Of a stretch of DNA of 64,000 nucleotides, positions 48,027-58,564 are shown piece by piece (positions within the stretch are counted from its first letter, which is position 1; each line of letters begins with the position of its first letter). Source of the DNA: Raphanus sativus (taxonomy: Eukaryota > Streptophyta > Magnoliopsida > Brassicales > Brassicaceae). Under the pieces are notes generated by a model that did no database searches, was not told where the DNA came from, and saw nothing but the letters and a program-made list of their open reading frames with translations. The stretch spans positions 9,742,106-9,806,105 of the forward strand of contig NC_079518.1 of NCBI RefSeq assembly GCF_000801105.2. Reading direction: 5' to 3'. The translations under genes were made by a program, and so were the position numbers.

Positions 48027-48628
48027 CTAGGTTAATTCCCGCGCTACGCTGCGGGTTATTTTCTATTTTATTTTATTTTACTAAATTAGTATAAAAATTA
48101 TTTTGTTAAACTTGTACTTTAAAAAAAAATTAGCAACAAGTTTAAAGAAATTATAGTATATATATCAAGAAAGTATTTTTTATATATCAATTGGATAAAA
48201 TAATTTTTAAAACAAATATTTCTGCATTTTTAGAAGATACCATTTCAAAATTTCTAACTAATTCTTTTTTACTTATTTAAATAACAAAAATATATTCAAC
48301 AAAAAGTATATGAATAAATACTTACCAGACATGCATGCTTAGAAGAGCAATAAGCAATGCATTCCTATTTTTGGTTTTACTAAGCTCCAGCTCATAAAAT
48401 AGTAATTTTTGCTTACTTCTTTTAACTTTTCATAAACATATTTTTTCTTATGAAACTTATATTCTAAATTAAAATTTTGTTTAAACCATGAGTAAAACGA
48501 TGTCCTAAAAAGAATAGACCATTGAAAATGATGAAATCATAACATAATTCTTTTTAAAAAAAAAAATCTACATGGGATATCATACGTTTTAAGACAAATA
48601 ATAATTTTGTTAGTACAAGTTAATTTAT
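48027..48628 (-). mobile_element. Helitron 3' end, minus orientation, other end not found
   Basis: CTAGGTTAATTCCCGCGC-TAC-GCTGCGGG is a CTAG end with adjacent hairpin (48038-48055), read on the minus strand, and the base before it is A. The 5' terminus was not located; the end coordinate is only where the next element begins. Confidence 0.5.
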
Positions 48629-49307
48629 GGGAAAATTCCACAAAAATACCCGAACTAAATTTTGTTAAGCTTTTTAATACCCAAACTTTTTTACTACTCA
48701 GTTTAATATCCCAACTAATTATTTTGCTCATTTTAATATCCAAACTTTTAAAACTGTACCCACTTTAATACCCGAACTTTATTTATTTTAATAAAAATAC
48801 TAATAAGTTTCAAATAAATTTTTTAAAAATCTCTAAAATTTGCAAAACAAACTCAGAAAATTCTAAAAATTTTTGGTGTTTGAGAAATAAAAGTAACTAA
48901 ATAGTGTAAAATATAGAATTTTGTAATAAAATTTCTAAGTTTTAAATATTGTATTTAGTTTGTTTTCTGAAATAAAAAACGAAATTTATTTTTATCATTC
49001 AAATTCTTTTATTTTTTAAAAAATAAATTTCCATGGTTTATCTACCTTCTTTCCTAAATCTTAAAATAAAATTAAAATTTTTAATATTTTTTCATAGATT
49101 TTTGAGATTTTTTAAGTTTTGTTTGAAACTTATTAGTATTTTTATTAAAATAAATAAAGTTTGAGTATTAAAATGGGAACAGTGTTAAAATTTTGGGTAT
49201 TAAAATGAGCAAAATAATTAGTTGGGGTATTAAACTGGGTAATGAAAAAATTTGGATATTAAAAGCCTTAACAAAATTTAGTTCGGATATTTTTATGGAA
49301 TTTTCCC
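48629..49307. mobile_element. Fold-back element, GGGAAAATTCC family, with 9-bp target duplication
   Basis: Bounded by TTAATTTAT (48620-48628 and 49308-49316). Arms of about 190 bp are inverted copies: GGGAAAATTCCACAAAAATA at the left, ATTTTTATGGAATTTTCCC at the right, with AATACCCAAACTTTTTT and TTTGGGTATTAAAATG mirrored inside. 679 bp, no coding sequence. Shares its terminal 11 bases with the element at 42124. Confidence 0.8.
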
Positions 49308-49316
49308 TTAATTTAT

Positions 49317-50140
49317 TACTGTCACTCTATCTGATAGACATACAATTTGTTCCAAATCTCGTGAGCATCTAGCTCTACAATAGAAAATCTATGATTTAAT
49401 TTGTGAGGCAACCGCAAGATACTCACAAACCAAAATAATTTTGTTATCCTAAATTCTGAAAGACTCCTCGGAAATTGCCGGTGCCGAGAGTTCGGACAAC
49501 TCCCCTTTATCCGCTTTTTTTGATTAAAACTAAAAAGGCACAAGGCACATGAACAGCCATTTGATCCCCATCAACTCATTGAATTGATATTTCTAATTTT
49601 ATCTAAAATATCTACCTTGTATGACAAGATCATTGGATTTTATCATTCTTGACTGATAAAAAGAGAACGGACTTATAATATTCATCAGAAAATAAACTTA
49701 TTACATGAATAAAGATAAGAAATTTTACAAAAAAATAAAGATGACAAGCAGAACTACTAACACTACTATCAATAACAAAGTTTCTCCTTACCATTACACA
49801 CATCCTGGCTTAACTTCAGACCTGCTGTAGCGCTGGTCCTGCATAGGCAAGTGACTGGATTGAATTTAAGTCTACTTTCCCATACGATGTATTAATCGTT
49901 TCATGAGCAATTTTGCAGTGCTGTTAATTTCTTGTTATTTTCGTTTTTCCAAGAGAATTTGATAACTTTCTGGATCTAGACCATTGAAATTGCAGTGTAT
50001 GATAAGCTAACGACCGTGATCATGTTGGTCTATGATTGAGTCAACATTTGTGACAGGATTCTAATAAAAACACTGACCAAACAACATCAACGAAACATTG
50101 TAAAACGCAAAATCACATTTTATTTTTAAGCAACTGTCAC
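49317..50140. other. Spacer without recognised feature
   Basis: Short frames only; nothing I can assign. Confidence 0.35.
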
Positions 50141-50152
50141 GGAGTTGCTTGC

Positions 50153-50640
50153 TTATTCGCTCCAGTACTTCTCATCGTCGACATCCTTCCCCTTATCCAA
50201 CGAATTCTCACCGTCCGATTCATTGACCAAACCCATCTTGAATCTCCTCACCTCTTCCATGGCCGCATTCCTGAACAGCCAATATCGACGCCACCGACGA
50301 CCATGTTATAACCACGTTCCCGGATTGCGGTGGGTCCATCGTGTGGCGATTCCTTCCACGGTGGGAGGAGTGATGGCGGCGGGGGGGGGGGGGGGGGGGG
50401 GGGTTGTGGTCGGCAGGAGATGAAGAGAATCGGATTGGGGCTAGGGTTTTCCTGGAAAATGAAACTGGGGATCTGACGGAGGTGGAAATTTAAAGAAGAT
50501 GGCTTCCCGGTGATCGGAGAAGAGCAGTTAAAGAGATCTGTCACATCTGTGTTGACTATATAGAAGATCGAAGCGGCGGGCCGGTGGCCATGGCGGTAAA
50601 TTACCTCGGAAGTATCGACAATTGTTTTTTTTTTCAATAA
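50153..50640 (-). pseudogene. Possible gene remnant or unrecognised small gene
   Basis: The minus strand from 50640 down has a CT-rich, leader-like composition with an uninterrupted 23-base C run (plus-strand G run at 50381-50403). An ATG at 50339 opens MDPPQSGNVVITWSSVASIL and runs to GGAAGAG|GTGAG, a possible donor at 50252. In another frame a 35-codon ORF (50260 to 50153) encodes an acidic peptide ending DDEKYWSE. Composition suggests former or present coding sequence, but I recognise no family and the frames do not join. Confidence 0.25.
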
Positions 50641-51217
50641 ATCTGATGTGTAATATTAAAATATTTCAATTGGTAGTTCAACTTTTTTCATTTATTGACG
50701 TGTCATTTCCATGTGACTCTAAAAATCTGATGTGTCAACACCAGGAAAGAGTCTTGCTTCATTACTGTGTGGATTTCAATTTTTTTCTTCTTCAACTTCT
50801 CTCTTTTTGTATCTAGCATTTACAAATTCTATATGAAATCTAAATTTATTGGATTAGTCATTTGTATAAATAATTCCAAATTTCAGTTTATTGGAAAATA
50901 TAATTTTGTCAATAAAATATATCAAATGGGATTTGGTAGGGTTTTGATGATATTTTATAGTGAAAGAGTAATCTAAATACCAGCTCATATGATATTTGAA
51001 ACTTTTTAAATAAATAAAAATTCACAATTTTTAAAATAAAAAACAAATTGTTTAAAATGAAAAAAAAATATATATATTTGAAAATTGTTTAAATTGTTTT
51101 GTTTCTTGTCTTGCAATGATGACATGTTCCTTGTGAAAATGAGAGAGAAATAGGAGTTGCTTCTGGTTCTTATGTCTTGTTTTCTCACAGAAGTATTTTT
51201 TTGTTATGTTACTGAAG

Positions 51218-51895
51218 TAAACAATGCAATGCTTTCAAGACAAGGGCCATTCAGGTGAAGGAATGTCGGGAGGGAGCTGTTCCTGGTGTCAAGATGACTC
51301 TGAACCCTGAAAAGGTAATTCTTCTATTGTGATTGATTGTTCACATTGTGCTTGGTAACAATTAATAAATCTTCTCCTTTCCTTAATTTTTTTCCTTTGG
51401 AACAGCCAAGACGGGGTTGCTTTGAGATCCGGGAGGAAGGTGGCGAAACGTTCATCACTCTTTTGGTAAAAACTTCCCATTCTAGTAAAAGACAAATCTC
51501 AGTTTCTCTCAGTTTACCACGTAGCTTATAACTTGTTTGTAGTACTAATTCTTATAACACAGCTTGTTTTGTATGCATATGTGAATGAAAATCGACTCTG
51601 CATCAGTATTCAAGATATTAAATATTTACTGAAACAACACAAGTTGGCTTTTCGTCATTTACATTCATCAGGGGCATGTTTAGCATGGTCAGAGTTTTGT
51701 TAATTGAATCTCAATGTGCTCTAAGCCATTTATGTTAGTTATTGTGAGTATACATTACGAATATGTTTGCTTTTCCTTCTTAACTTAATAATTATGTTTT
51801 ATCCCGTTATGTAGGAGATGAAACGTCCATTTGCTCCAGTGAAGGCTCTTGATATGGAAGAAGTCATTGAGGACATCATAAACACCATTAAATGA
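51218..51895 (+). pseudogene. Selenoprotein-H-like (SelT/SelW/SelH, At4g31360 type), N-terminal exon not found
   Basis: Three exons are clear: 51218..51314, 51406..51465 and 51815..51895. They join in frame to give KQCNAFKTRAIQVKE, GVKMTLNPEKPRRGCFEI and EEVIEDIINTIK before the TGA. This is a thioredoxin-like fold protein of the selenoprotein H group, using cysteine rather than selenocysteine in plants; the KQC is the second half of the CxxC motif, with its first Cys codon split by the intron (TG|T). The exon carrying the basic N-terminus and the first part of the motif should lie upstream. Nothing resembling it is visible between the remnant at 50.2-50.6 kb and 51.2 kb. Either exon 1 is lost, making this a truncated gene, or it lies further away. 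The 5' end coordinate is the acceptor, not a start codon. Confidence 0.7.
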
Positions 51896-52350
51896 GAGAT
51901 AGCTGCAAGCTGAAAATAGAGCTCTTCTTGTGCCGAATATGTCATTTGTTTCTACCTTGGAGCATTGTCAGATTTGTTAGATTCACTTTTATTGGTTCGG
52001 TATCAGCTCTGCAAGTGCAGTCTCCTCGTTTTGCAATGCATGATTGGCTTGGTTGATTTGTTTAGTTTGCGAGATTAATTCGTTTGTGAGGCTAGTTCGA
52101 TTTATCTCGTTGCTTCAACCAAACCAATGCTGAAGCGTTTTCTGTTGTTGTGATCAGGCCTTGTTTTGCTATATTCTTTGCATTGGTTAAACTATGTTAC
52201 AACACAGTTAGATCTGTGTTACAAAATTCAACTTTTGCATGCGTTTATGTTACACTTCAAACGGTGGTATCTTTCTATTTGCTACAGAAGAAATGTTTTG
52301 AATCTCATCTACCATTATTGTCATCAAACCATATCACCTAATTCCAAAAC

Positions 52351-53184
52351 TTAGAAACCAGCAAAGCTAGCAAACAATAGTAGCAAGAGAACAACAACAA
52401 AGCTTAAACCTGCCTTACAAGCAGAAGAGGATGACCCAGCCTTATCAGCAGCTTCGATCTTCTCATTGTCTGCGCTTGGAGTAGGAGCTGGAGAATCAAC
52501 CTCCGTTGTTTCTGTTGCAGGTTTATGTTTTGGAACAGCTGTATCTGAGGCATTGTCATCATCATCTGGTCCAGGACCTGGAGCCATTGCAGCATCTGGA
52601 GGAGATGGAGCCGGAGCCGGAGGAGCAGGTGGTGGTGGAGGTGGAAAAATAACAAGGCTGAGTCCAGGAGCCACAATGGGCATACTAATCTGGACTATAG
52701 ACAAGTTATATGGATTGTCGTACAGAGCCTTGACATACTCAGCGACTAGAGGTGAACCCTTCACCCCTGAACCAAAGTAAACTCTGCCTTTGGATTTGGT
52801 ACAGTTGAGAAAACCATTCATCTCTTCACCTAAACCGGTTGTTTGGTATAAGGTAGTGAGCATTATGCTCTTCTCCTTCATCCCTTTAAACTTGATCTCA
52901 TCGTAGTAATCGAGAATGACATGATTCATAAGGATGTTCTTGACCTCAACGTCGGATCTGTTAACGATAGGGCTGATGGCTTCGTTGCTAACAGCAAGTA
53001 AGGTTATGGTCAGGTATTTGCTTATGGGTATATTGAGCTTGGTTTTGATCAAGAGATCATTCATGGTGCTGAAGTTGGAGTATTTCTCAAACGCTTGTGT
53101 GATGTTGTCTGCTGTAATGGCTGTAGAGAAAAATATGAGTAAGAAGGTGCGGGAGAATAGATAAAGGGAGGCATTGAGACCCAT
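52351..53184 (-). CDS. FLA5: Fasciclin-like arabinogalactan protein (FLA5 type)
   Basis: A single-exon gene of 277 residues. Residues 1-25 are a signal peptide. One fasciclin domain follows (about 28-185), with the H1-like start DNITQAFEKYSNFSTMNDLL, several N-glycosylation sites (NFS, NRS, NCT, NLS) and the H2-like region YVKALYDNPYNLSIVQI. A Pro/Ala-rich run (PPPPPPAPPAPAPSPP, near residue 185-200) and scattered SPAPTP motifs are sites for hydroxyproline arabinogalactans. The C-terminus is a small-residue site (GSSSSA) plus a hydrophobic tail, typical of GPI-anchor addition. The product is expected on the outer face of the plasma membrane or in the wall. Position matches At4g31370. Confidence 0.92.
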   Translation of the reverse strand: MGLNASLYLFSRTFLLIFFSTAITADNITQAFEKYSNFSTMNDLLIKTKLNIPISKYLTITLLAVSNEAISPIVNRSDVEVKNILMNHVILDYYDEIKFKGMKEKSIMLTTLYQTTGLGEEMNGFLNCTKSKGRVYFGSGVKGSPLVAEYVKALYDNPYNLSIVQISMPIVAPGLSLVIFPPPPPPAPPAPAPSPPDAAMAPGPGPDDDDNASDTAVPKHKPATETTEVDSPAPTPSADNEKIEAADKAGSSSSACKAGLSFVVVLLLLLFASFAGF

Positions 53185-53370
53185 CTTGTGTGTTCTAGTG
53201 AAAAGCCAAACCTAGATGGCCTCACATGTTTGGTATTTATGAAAGAAGAAGTGAGGAAGTTGTAAAAGAATGGTTTAAAGGAGAGATTTACTCTCGATTT
53301 TGGTGCTAAATCTGAACTGCGAGCTAAGTCCACTCTTCTATTTTTAGTGTGTAACAAGACTTGGCCGTTA

Positions 53371-53413
53371 GATAGTTTAGGCTTTTTTTTTTGAATATGA
53401 TAGTTTAGGCTTT
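53371..53413 (-). mobile_element. Minimal poly(A) retroposon insertion with 15-bp target duplication
   Basis: GATAGTTTAGGCTTT lies at 53371-53385 and 53399-53413. The 13 bases between are a T run plus GAATAT, i.e. ATATTC with poly(A) on the minus strand. It lies about 190 bp upstream of the FLA5 start codon. Confidence 0.6.
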
Positions 53414-53477
53414 AACATGTGTGTTTTGTTTTAACTGGTTTTAGTTAAGGTTAGTGCAGTCTTGAGGTTTTATGTTG

Positions 53478-53867
53478 TGGTAGAAAGTCCAAGTGTAGTG
53501 GTTTAAGATTTTGTTCTTGGGTAATAAGAAGAACTAGATTTTGACCCACCCTTGAAAGGGCGGGTATTATTTTCACTTTTATAAAATATATCATTTGTTT
53601 GTAATTATTGAATGTTTTTATCTTATTAAAATCTTTTTTATAATAAGTTCGACATATAGATTCTCTCTAATAAACTATGTGTTTTTTGGCTTTATTTTAT
53701 TCTCTCTCTAATAAATATATTTATTTGGCTTGTTGTTAAAATAAATAATTTTAGAACGCAAATGTATAATACTTTTATATTGATATTTTGTTTAAACAAT
53801 GTGACATATTTTGGTAGAAAGTCCAAGTGTAGTGGTTTAAGATTTTGTTCTTGGGTAATAAGAAGAA
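53478..53867 (-). mobile_element. Helitron 3' fragment between two identical 56-bp repeats
   Basis: A 56-bp sequence beginning TGGTAGAAAGTCCAAGTG and ending GTAATAAGAAGAA occurs at 53478-53533 and, without a mismatch, at 53812-53867. Between them 53534-53811 starts CTAGATTTTGACCCACC with a CCCACCCTTGAAAGGGCGGG hairpin (one mismatch), a minus-strand Helitron 3' end related to the one at 27021. No Helitron 5' end is present. Confidence 0.7.
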
Positions 53868-53966
53868 TATCGGCTCTAAAGCTCATAATTAATATTTTTC
53901 TATAGAAGATAAATTTGATTTTAGAAAGAAATTTCATAAAACTATTTTTCAAGAGTCAAGACTCAG

Positions 53967-55755
53967 GGAAAATTGCCAAAACGGAACAAAAATTCAGCAA
54001 TAGTTGTCCCTATGGTATAAAACCTTCATTTAGTTGTCCTTCTAGTATAATTTCTTTAATAATCCCAAAATTAACACTTGATTAATCTAATTAAACACAT
54101 TAAGCTAATATAATTTAAAACAAATAATAATTAAAAATGTTTAAAAAGGGAAAATAAAAATAAAAACTTTTAAATTTTTTAATAAAAATTAACTTTGTAA
54201 ACTTAATAAAAATAAAAATAAAAATAATTTAAATTTTTTTTAAAGAAAAAAATGTTAAATCAACCTAATAAAAAACAGTTTACAAAGTTTTATTTTTATA
54301 AAAAGTTTAAAATATTTGTAAACTTTTTAATTTTATCAAAAATTTTAATAAAAATAAAGAAATTTAAAATGTATTTTTATAAAGTTTGTTTAAACTTTTT
54401 ATTAATAACTTTTTGTAAAGTTTTATTTTTATTTTTATAAAGTTTACAAATTTTATAAAGTTTGTTTAAAGTTTTATTAAACACATTAAACTAAAATAAT
54501 TTTTTAGAAATTTAATTTAAAACGTTTTAAAAAGGGAAATAAAATAAAAAGTTTAATTTTTTAATAAAAATAGACTTTGTAAAAATAAAAATAATTTACA
54601 GATTTTTTTAATAAAAACATTAAATAAACTTATTAAAAACATTTATAAATTTTTTTATTTTTATAAAAAGTTTTAAACGTTTTTAATAAAACTTTAATTA
54701 AATAAAAAATTTAAACTTTATAAAAATAAAAATTAAACTTTACAAAAAAATTTCATAAAAATTTTAAACTAACTTTATAAAAAACATTTTACAAATTTTT
54801 ATTTTATAAAAAGTTTAAAACGGTTATAACCTTTTTAATTTTATCTAACTTTTTAATAAAAATAGAACTTTTAAAAATGTTTTTAATAAAACTTTTAATA
54901 AAAATAAATTTGTAAACTTTATAAAAATAAAAAAAAACTTTACAAAAAATTGCAAATAATTTCAAAACACCACATGTTGTATAGATATTTATCATAGAGA
55001 ACAAGAATTTTGTGAAAAAAATCAAAAGAAAAACTATGGAAAAAACCATATATTAATGAAGAAGACAAGAGAGAATCATTTTTTAAAAACTTTTGATAAG
55101 TAAAATCGAAAATAACACGTTTTAGGAAGTTGGAATATTTTTAGGAGATTTTTAGAATATTTCCTTAACTGAAATTTTCATTAATTTTCGTAAAAAATCT
55201 GATAATTTTATCCGTAGAAGACGCCTTCTTAAAAGTTTAGAAGATTGACAAAAATCTAGAACACGCTTTCTACTTTTAGTAGACGGAAGAGTACATTTTA
55301 GAAAATACATTCCGCGAAATTTAGAATACTTAATAAAAGTAGAAGATGCTTCCGGACGAAAAGTAGATAGCTTTAAAATTAGTAGAATGCGCATTCCACT
55401 TTTTTAAAAAATTAGTAAATAGTAGAATGTACGTTCTAAAAATAGTAGATGAACATGTTTATTTTAGAAATCGCTTTCTACTATACCATTTTCCGTAGAA
55501 TGCACATTCTACCTTTAGTAGAACGTATTTTCAAATTTTATTTATTAACTTTTTAAAAAAAGAAAAAATACCAGCTTGTGTATATAGGTGTTTATTAATT
55601 GTTTATATTTTTAATATATTTTTTGATTCACAAAAGTATTTTTTTCATTAGTTTTCAGAAATACAAAGGGTAGAAAAAGAGAAAAATTGGACAAAAAAGA
55701 ATTTATACCAAATGGACAACACTTTTATTTTTTTGTTCTCTATTAGCAATTTTCC
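53967..55755. mobile_element. Large fold-back element, GGAAAATTGC ends
   Basis: Left end GGAAAATTGCCAAAACGGAA and right end (reverse complement) GGAAAATTGCTAATAGAGAA remain alignable for about 70 bp, including GTTGTCC and GGTATAAA motifs in register. The interior is extremely A/T-rich up to 55090, then holds repeated GTAGAATGC/GCATTCTAC hairpin motifs (55150-55520). No target duplication found and no coding sequence. The termini resemble the GGGAAAATTCC elements. Confidence 0.6.
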
Positions 55756-55790
55756 TTTTTTTAATGATCTAATGTGCTTTAACCTATGTA

Positions 55791-56948
55791 CTAGATTTTG
55801 ATCTGCGCTTTCAAAGCGCGGGACTATTTTTGTTGATAAAGTTATTAATCTGTTTATTAGTTCATAATAGAAATAAAATTTTATTTGTTCAGAATGTTTC
55901 TACTTGATAAATATTATGTAATTATAAAATGTGTACTTATTAATCCTGTTGAACCAGTGATTTGTGTAATGAAAGATGTATGGCGTGGAATGAATAAGAC
56001 TTATGTAAAGTTTTTAAGTGTTGAAACCACTTACAAATATTTATATAATAATTAGAGTTTATTGATTATGACTTATGTAAAATTGTAATTTTGTAAGTGT
56101 ATATATTTAGGATATTTATGTAATATCGATTTAGAAAAGAATTACACTTAGCTAAAAAGTATATCAGATAAAAATTATTCTAGTATATTTTATTTTGCAT
56201 ATCAAAATATTATTTATATTTTTAACCTGTATATACAACAACGGAATTTCCTGTATAGTAAACAATCCCATTAAAATAAGTTTAATTCATTTTTGGTATA
56301 TATAATAAAAAGAATTTTGACCAGTATATATATTAAAATTCATTTGATATTTAATTCGTTTGTGATTCTATAACGCAAGATTAAATCCTATTCGTTTATA
56401 TATGACAAAATAATTAAAGTTGGTTAGTATATTGTTAGAAAATTTGAATTACATTGTATTTGAATCTAAAAAGTTGTTTTGATATATTATAATGATTTAA
56501 AGATCATGTGTACATTATAGTTGAATTTTAAATGTAAATTATAAACATTAGTACATTATTATTTGGTATATTATAATTTATATCACATATAATCTGATGC
56601 ACATTTAAATAATAAAAATTAGTATATTGTTTGTGACATATATTTCGTAAGTTCTTTTGTTAGAAATTAATTGGACGTATAGTTAATATTCATTAAATAG
56701 ATTTATACTATTAATCGAGTCATAAAATATGTAATAGTACGTAACATACATTATGTAATTTAAATGGTCCTAATAAGTTTAACAACTTTTTGGAATATTC
56801 CTTAAATAGATTTATTTTTTGGCTGATTTTAATTAATAATAGTTCACTAAACTAAGGAGAGGTATGGCATGTAAATAACAAAAATAAAAAAAATATTTTT
56901 AAAAATCTAAATAAAAAAATGGCATAACAGTGTATTTAATAGTATAGA
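55791..56948 (-). mobile_element. Non-autonomous Helitron
   Basis: Left edge A|CTAGATTTTGATCTGCGC with hairpin GCGCTTTCAAAGCGC. The right edge on the minus strand is TCTATACTATTAAATACACTG, followed by T. 1158 bp, no coding sequence. Confidence 0.82.
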
Positions 56949-57070
56949 TTTAATAGATCAACGTTAGATAGAGACAATAACAGACACGATTTTCTGTGAG
57001 CCACACGTATTAGTCACTTGCGTACATTATTATCCAGAAACGTAAAATGTATTATATTCTCTTCTCAGTA

Positions 57071-58301
57071 TCTATACTATTAAAGCAGGATCATATTGGT
57101 TTTTTTACTAAAATTACCCTTTTCTTTACTAACATTGCACATTTCATTAAAGGCAATCAAGTAATATCAATAACACATCTCTTGGGCCATTTGGGCCGAT
57201 TAAGAAATCAGATCCAATTTTTATTTTTTTTCCAAATTCAAATAATTTATTTTCAACCATTCTCAATATTTTTTGTAGTGAACAAAAATTAATCACTTAA
57301 TTATTATGTTTTTTCTTTTTTAATATAATTTAAGCATTCATAAAAAAATAATTTTTTTCATTGAAAAGTATAAATCTTTACTAAAATTATATAACTTTTT
57401 TATTTAAAAAATTAACCACATAATAAAATTAATTTATTAGAGTTATACCAACTTAATTCATTAAAAATAAAGTTTAATTTTCTAAATATAAATACTCATT
57501 AGACCTGGACGTTCGGGTACCCGTTCGGGTATGGATCGGTTCTTTCGGATATTGGATTTTTTGGATTTTGAAATTAAACCTCATTCGAGTATTATAAAAT
57601 TTCGGGTCGGATTCGAATCGGATCTTTACGGGTCCGGGTGGATTCGGTTCTCATGCATAAGAACCTGAAAAATAACCAAATAACCAAAGTATCTAAAACG
57701 GGTTTGGTTATTTATACTCAAAGTAACCAAAGTATTAGATTCAGTTCAAAATTTTGTATCCAAATTACTCAAAAGTAACCAAAAATAACCAAAATATCCA
57801 TTCTATACAGTTTTTTTTGGTAAACTTTTATTCAATCTATCATATTTTATCCAAAAATACTCAAAGTACCAAAAATAACTACTATAATTAACTTATAATA
57901 TTAATGTAAAATATTAAAATAATTATAAATATAACTATAACATATATTTTAGATATATATTCACATTTCGGATATCTTCGGGTACTCATTCGGTTCTCGG
58001 TTCGGGTCAGGTTCGAGACCGGTTCTTCGGATATAGCAATTTAGAACTCATTCGGATATTTACCCCGGGTCAGATCGGGTTCAGGACCCTGATTTTCGGG
58101 TCGGTTTCGGGTTGGGTCCGGATATTGTACTCAGGCCTATACTCATTTAAAATGAAACACGATAAAGAAAGATAAAAAGCTTAAGTCTTTTATAAAAAAA
58201 TAAATATATGAAAATATGACATTTAATATACTAAATATTTGTCAATTTAAAAAAATAAAGGAAAATAAACCCGCGCTTTGAAAGCGCGGATCAAAATCTA
58301 G
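57071..58301 (+). mobile_element. Non-autonomous Helitron carrying a nested MITE
   Basis: 5' end A|TCTATACTATTAAAGCAGG. The 3' end has hairpin CCGCGC-TTTGAAA-GCGCGG (58270-58288) and ATCAAAATCTAG, then T. The interior is interrupted by the MITE at 57501-58138. Confidence 0.85.
57501..58138. mobile_element. MULE-type MITE nested in a Helitron
   Basis: Flanked by the 9-bp repeat ATACTCATT (57492-57500 and 58139-58147). Ends AGACCTGGACG and, inverted, AGGCCTGAGTA; subterminal GTTCGGGTA/TACCCGAAC-type motifs occur on both sides. 638 bp, no coding sequence. A relative may be the ACCGAAC-rich stretch in the Helitron at 27021. Confidence 0.75.
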
Positions 58302-58515
58302 TTCTCTCTAATATTGAATCAAACGTGTTTATTTGTCGAACCTATGTTCTAAGTATATGGTCTTTTACACATATATAACACGAATATAAAAATATAACAC
58401 GCAAAAAAAATATGGTCTTTTTTTGTTTCAAAAAAAAAATAACACGAATATTAAAAAGTTTCGGCTTTGTACCAATTATTCGAATTGGCAACTTGGAGCT
58501 CATATTCTCTTTGTT

Positions 58516-58560
58516 AACTTATGAATACAATATTGACAAAAAAAACTTATGAATACAATA
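58516..58560 (+). mobile_element. Minimal poly(A) retroposon insertion with 17-bp target duplication
   Basis: AACTTATGAATACAATA is present at 58516-58532 and 58544-58560, separated by TTGACAAAAAA. The TTGAC-plus-A end resembles the tail of the 0.9-kb retroposon at 38573-39488. Confidence 0.6.
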
Positions 58561-58564
58561 CCTA

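Noticed and set aside
52404..52780. Long frames overlapping FLA5 on both strands
   Set aside because: They arise from the repetitive Pro/Ala/Asp codons of FLA5; the fasciclin frame is the real one.
57047..57292. 81-codon ORF on the plus strand
   Set aside because: It lies across a Helitron 5' end in AT-rich DNA and has no recognisable motif.
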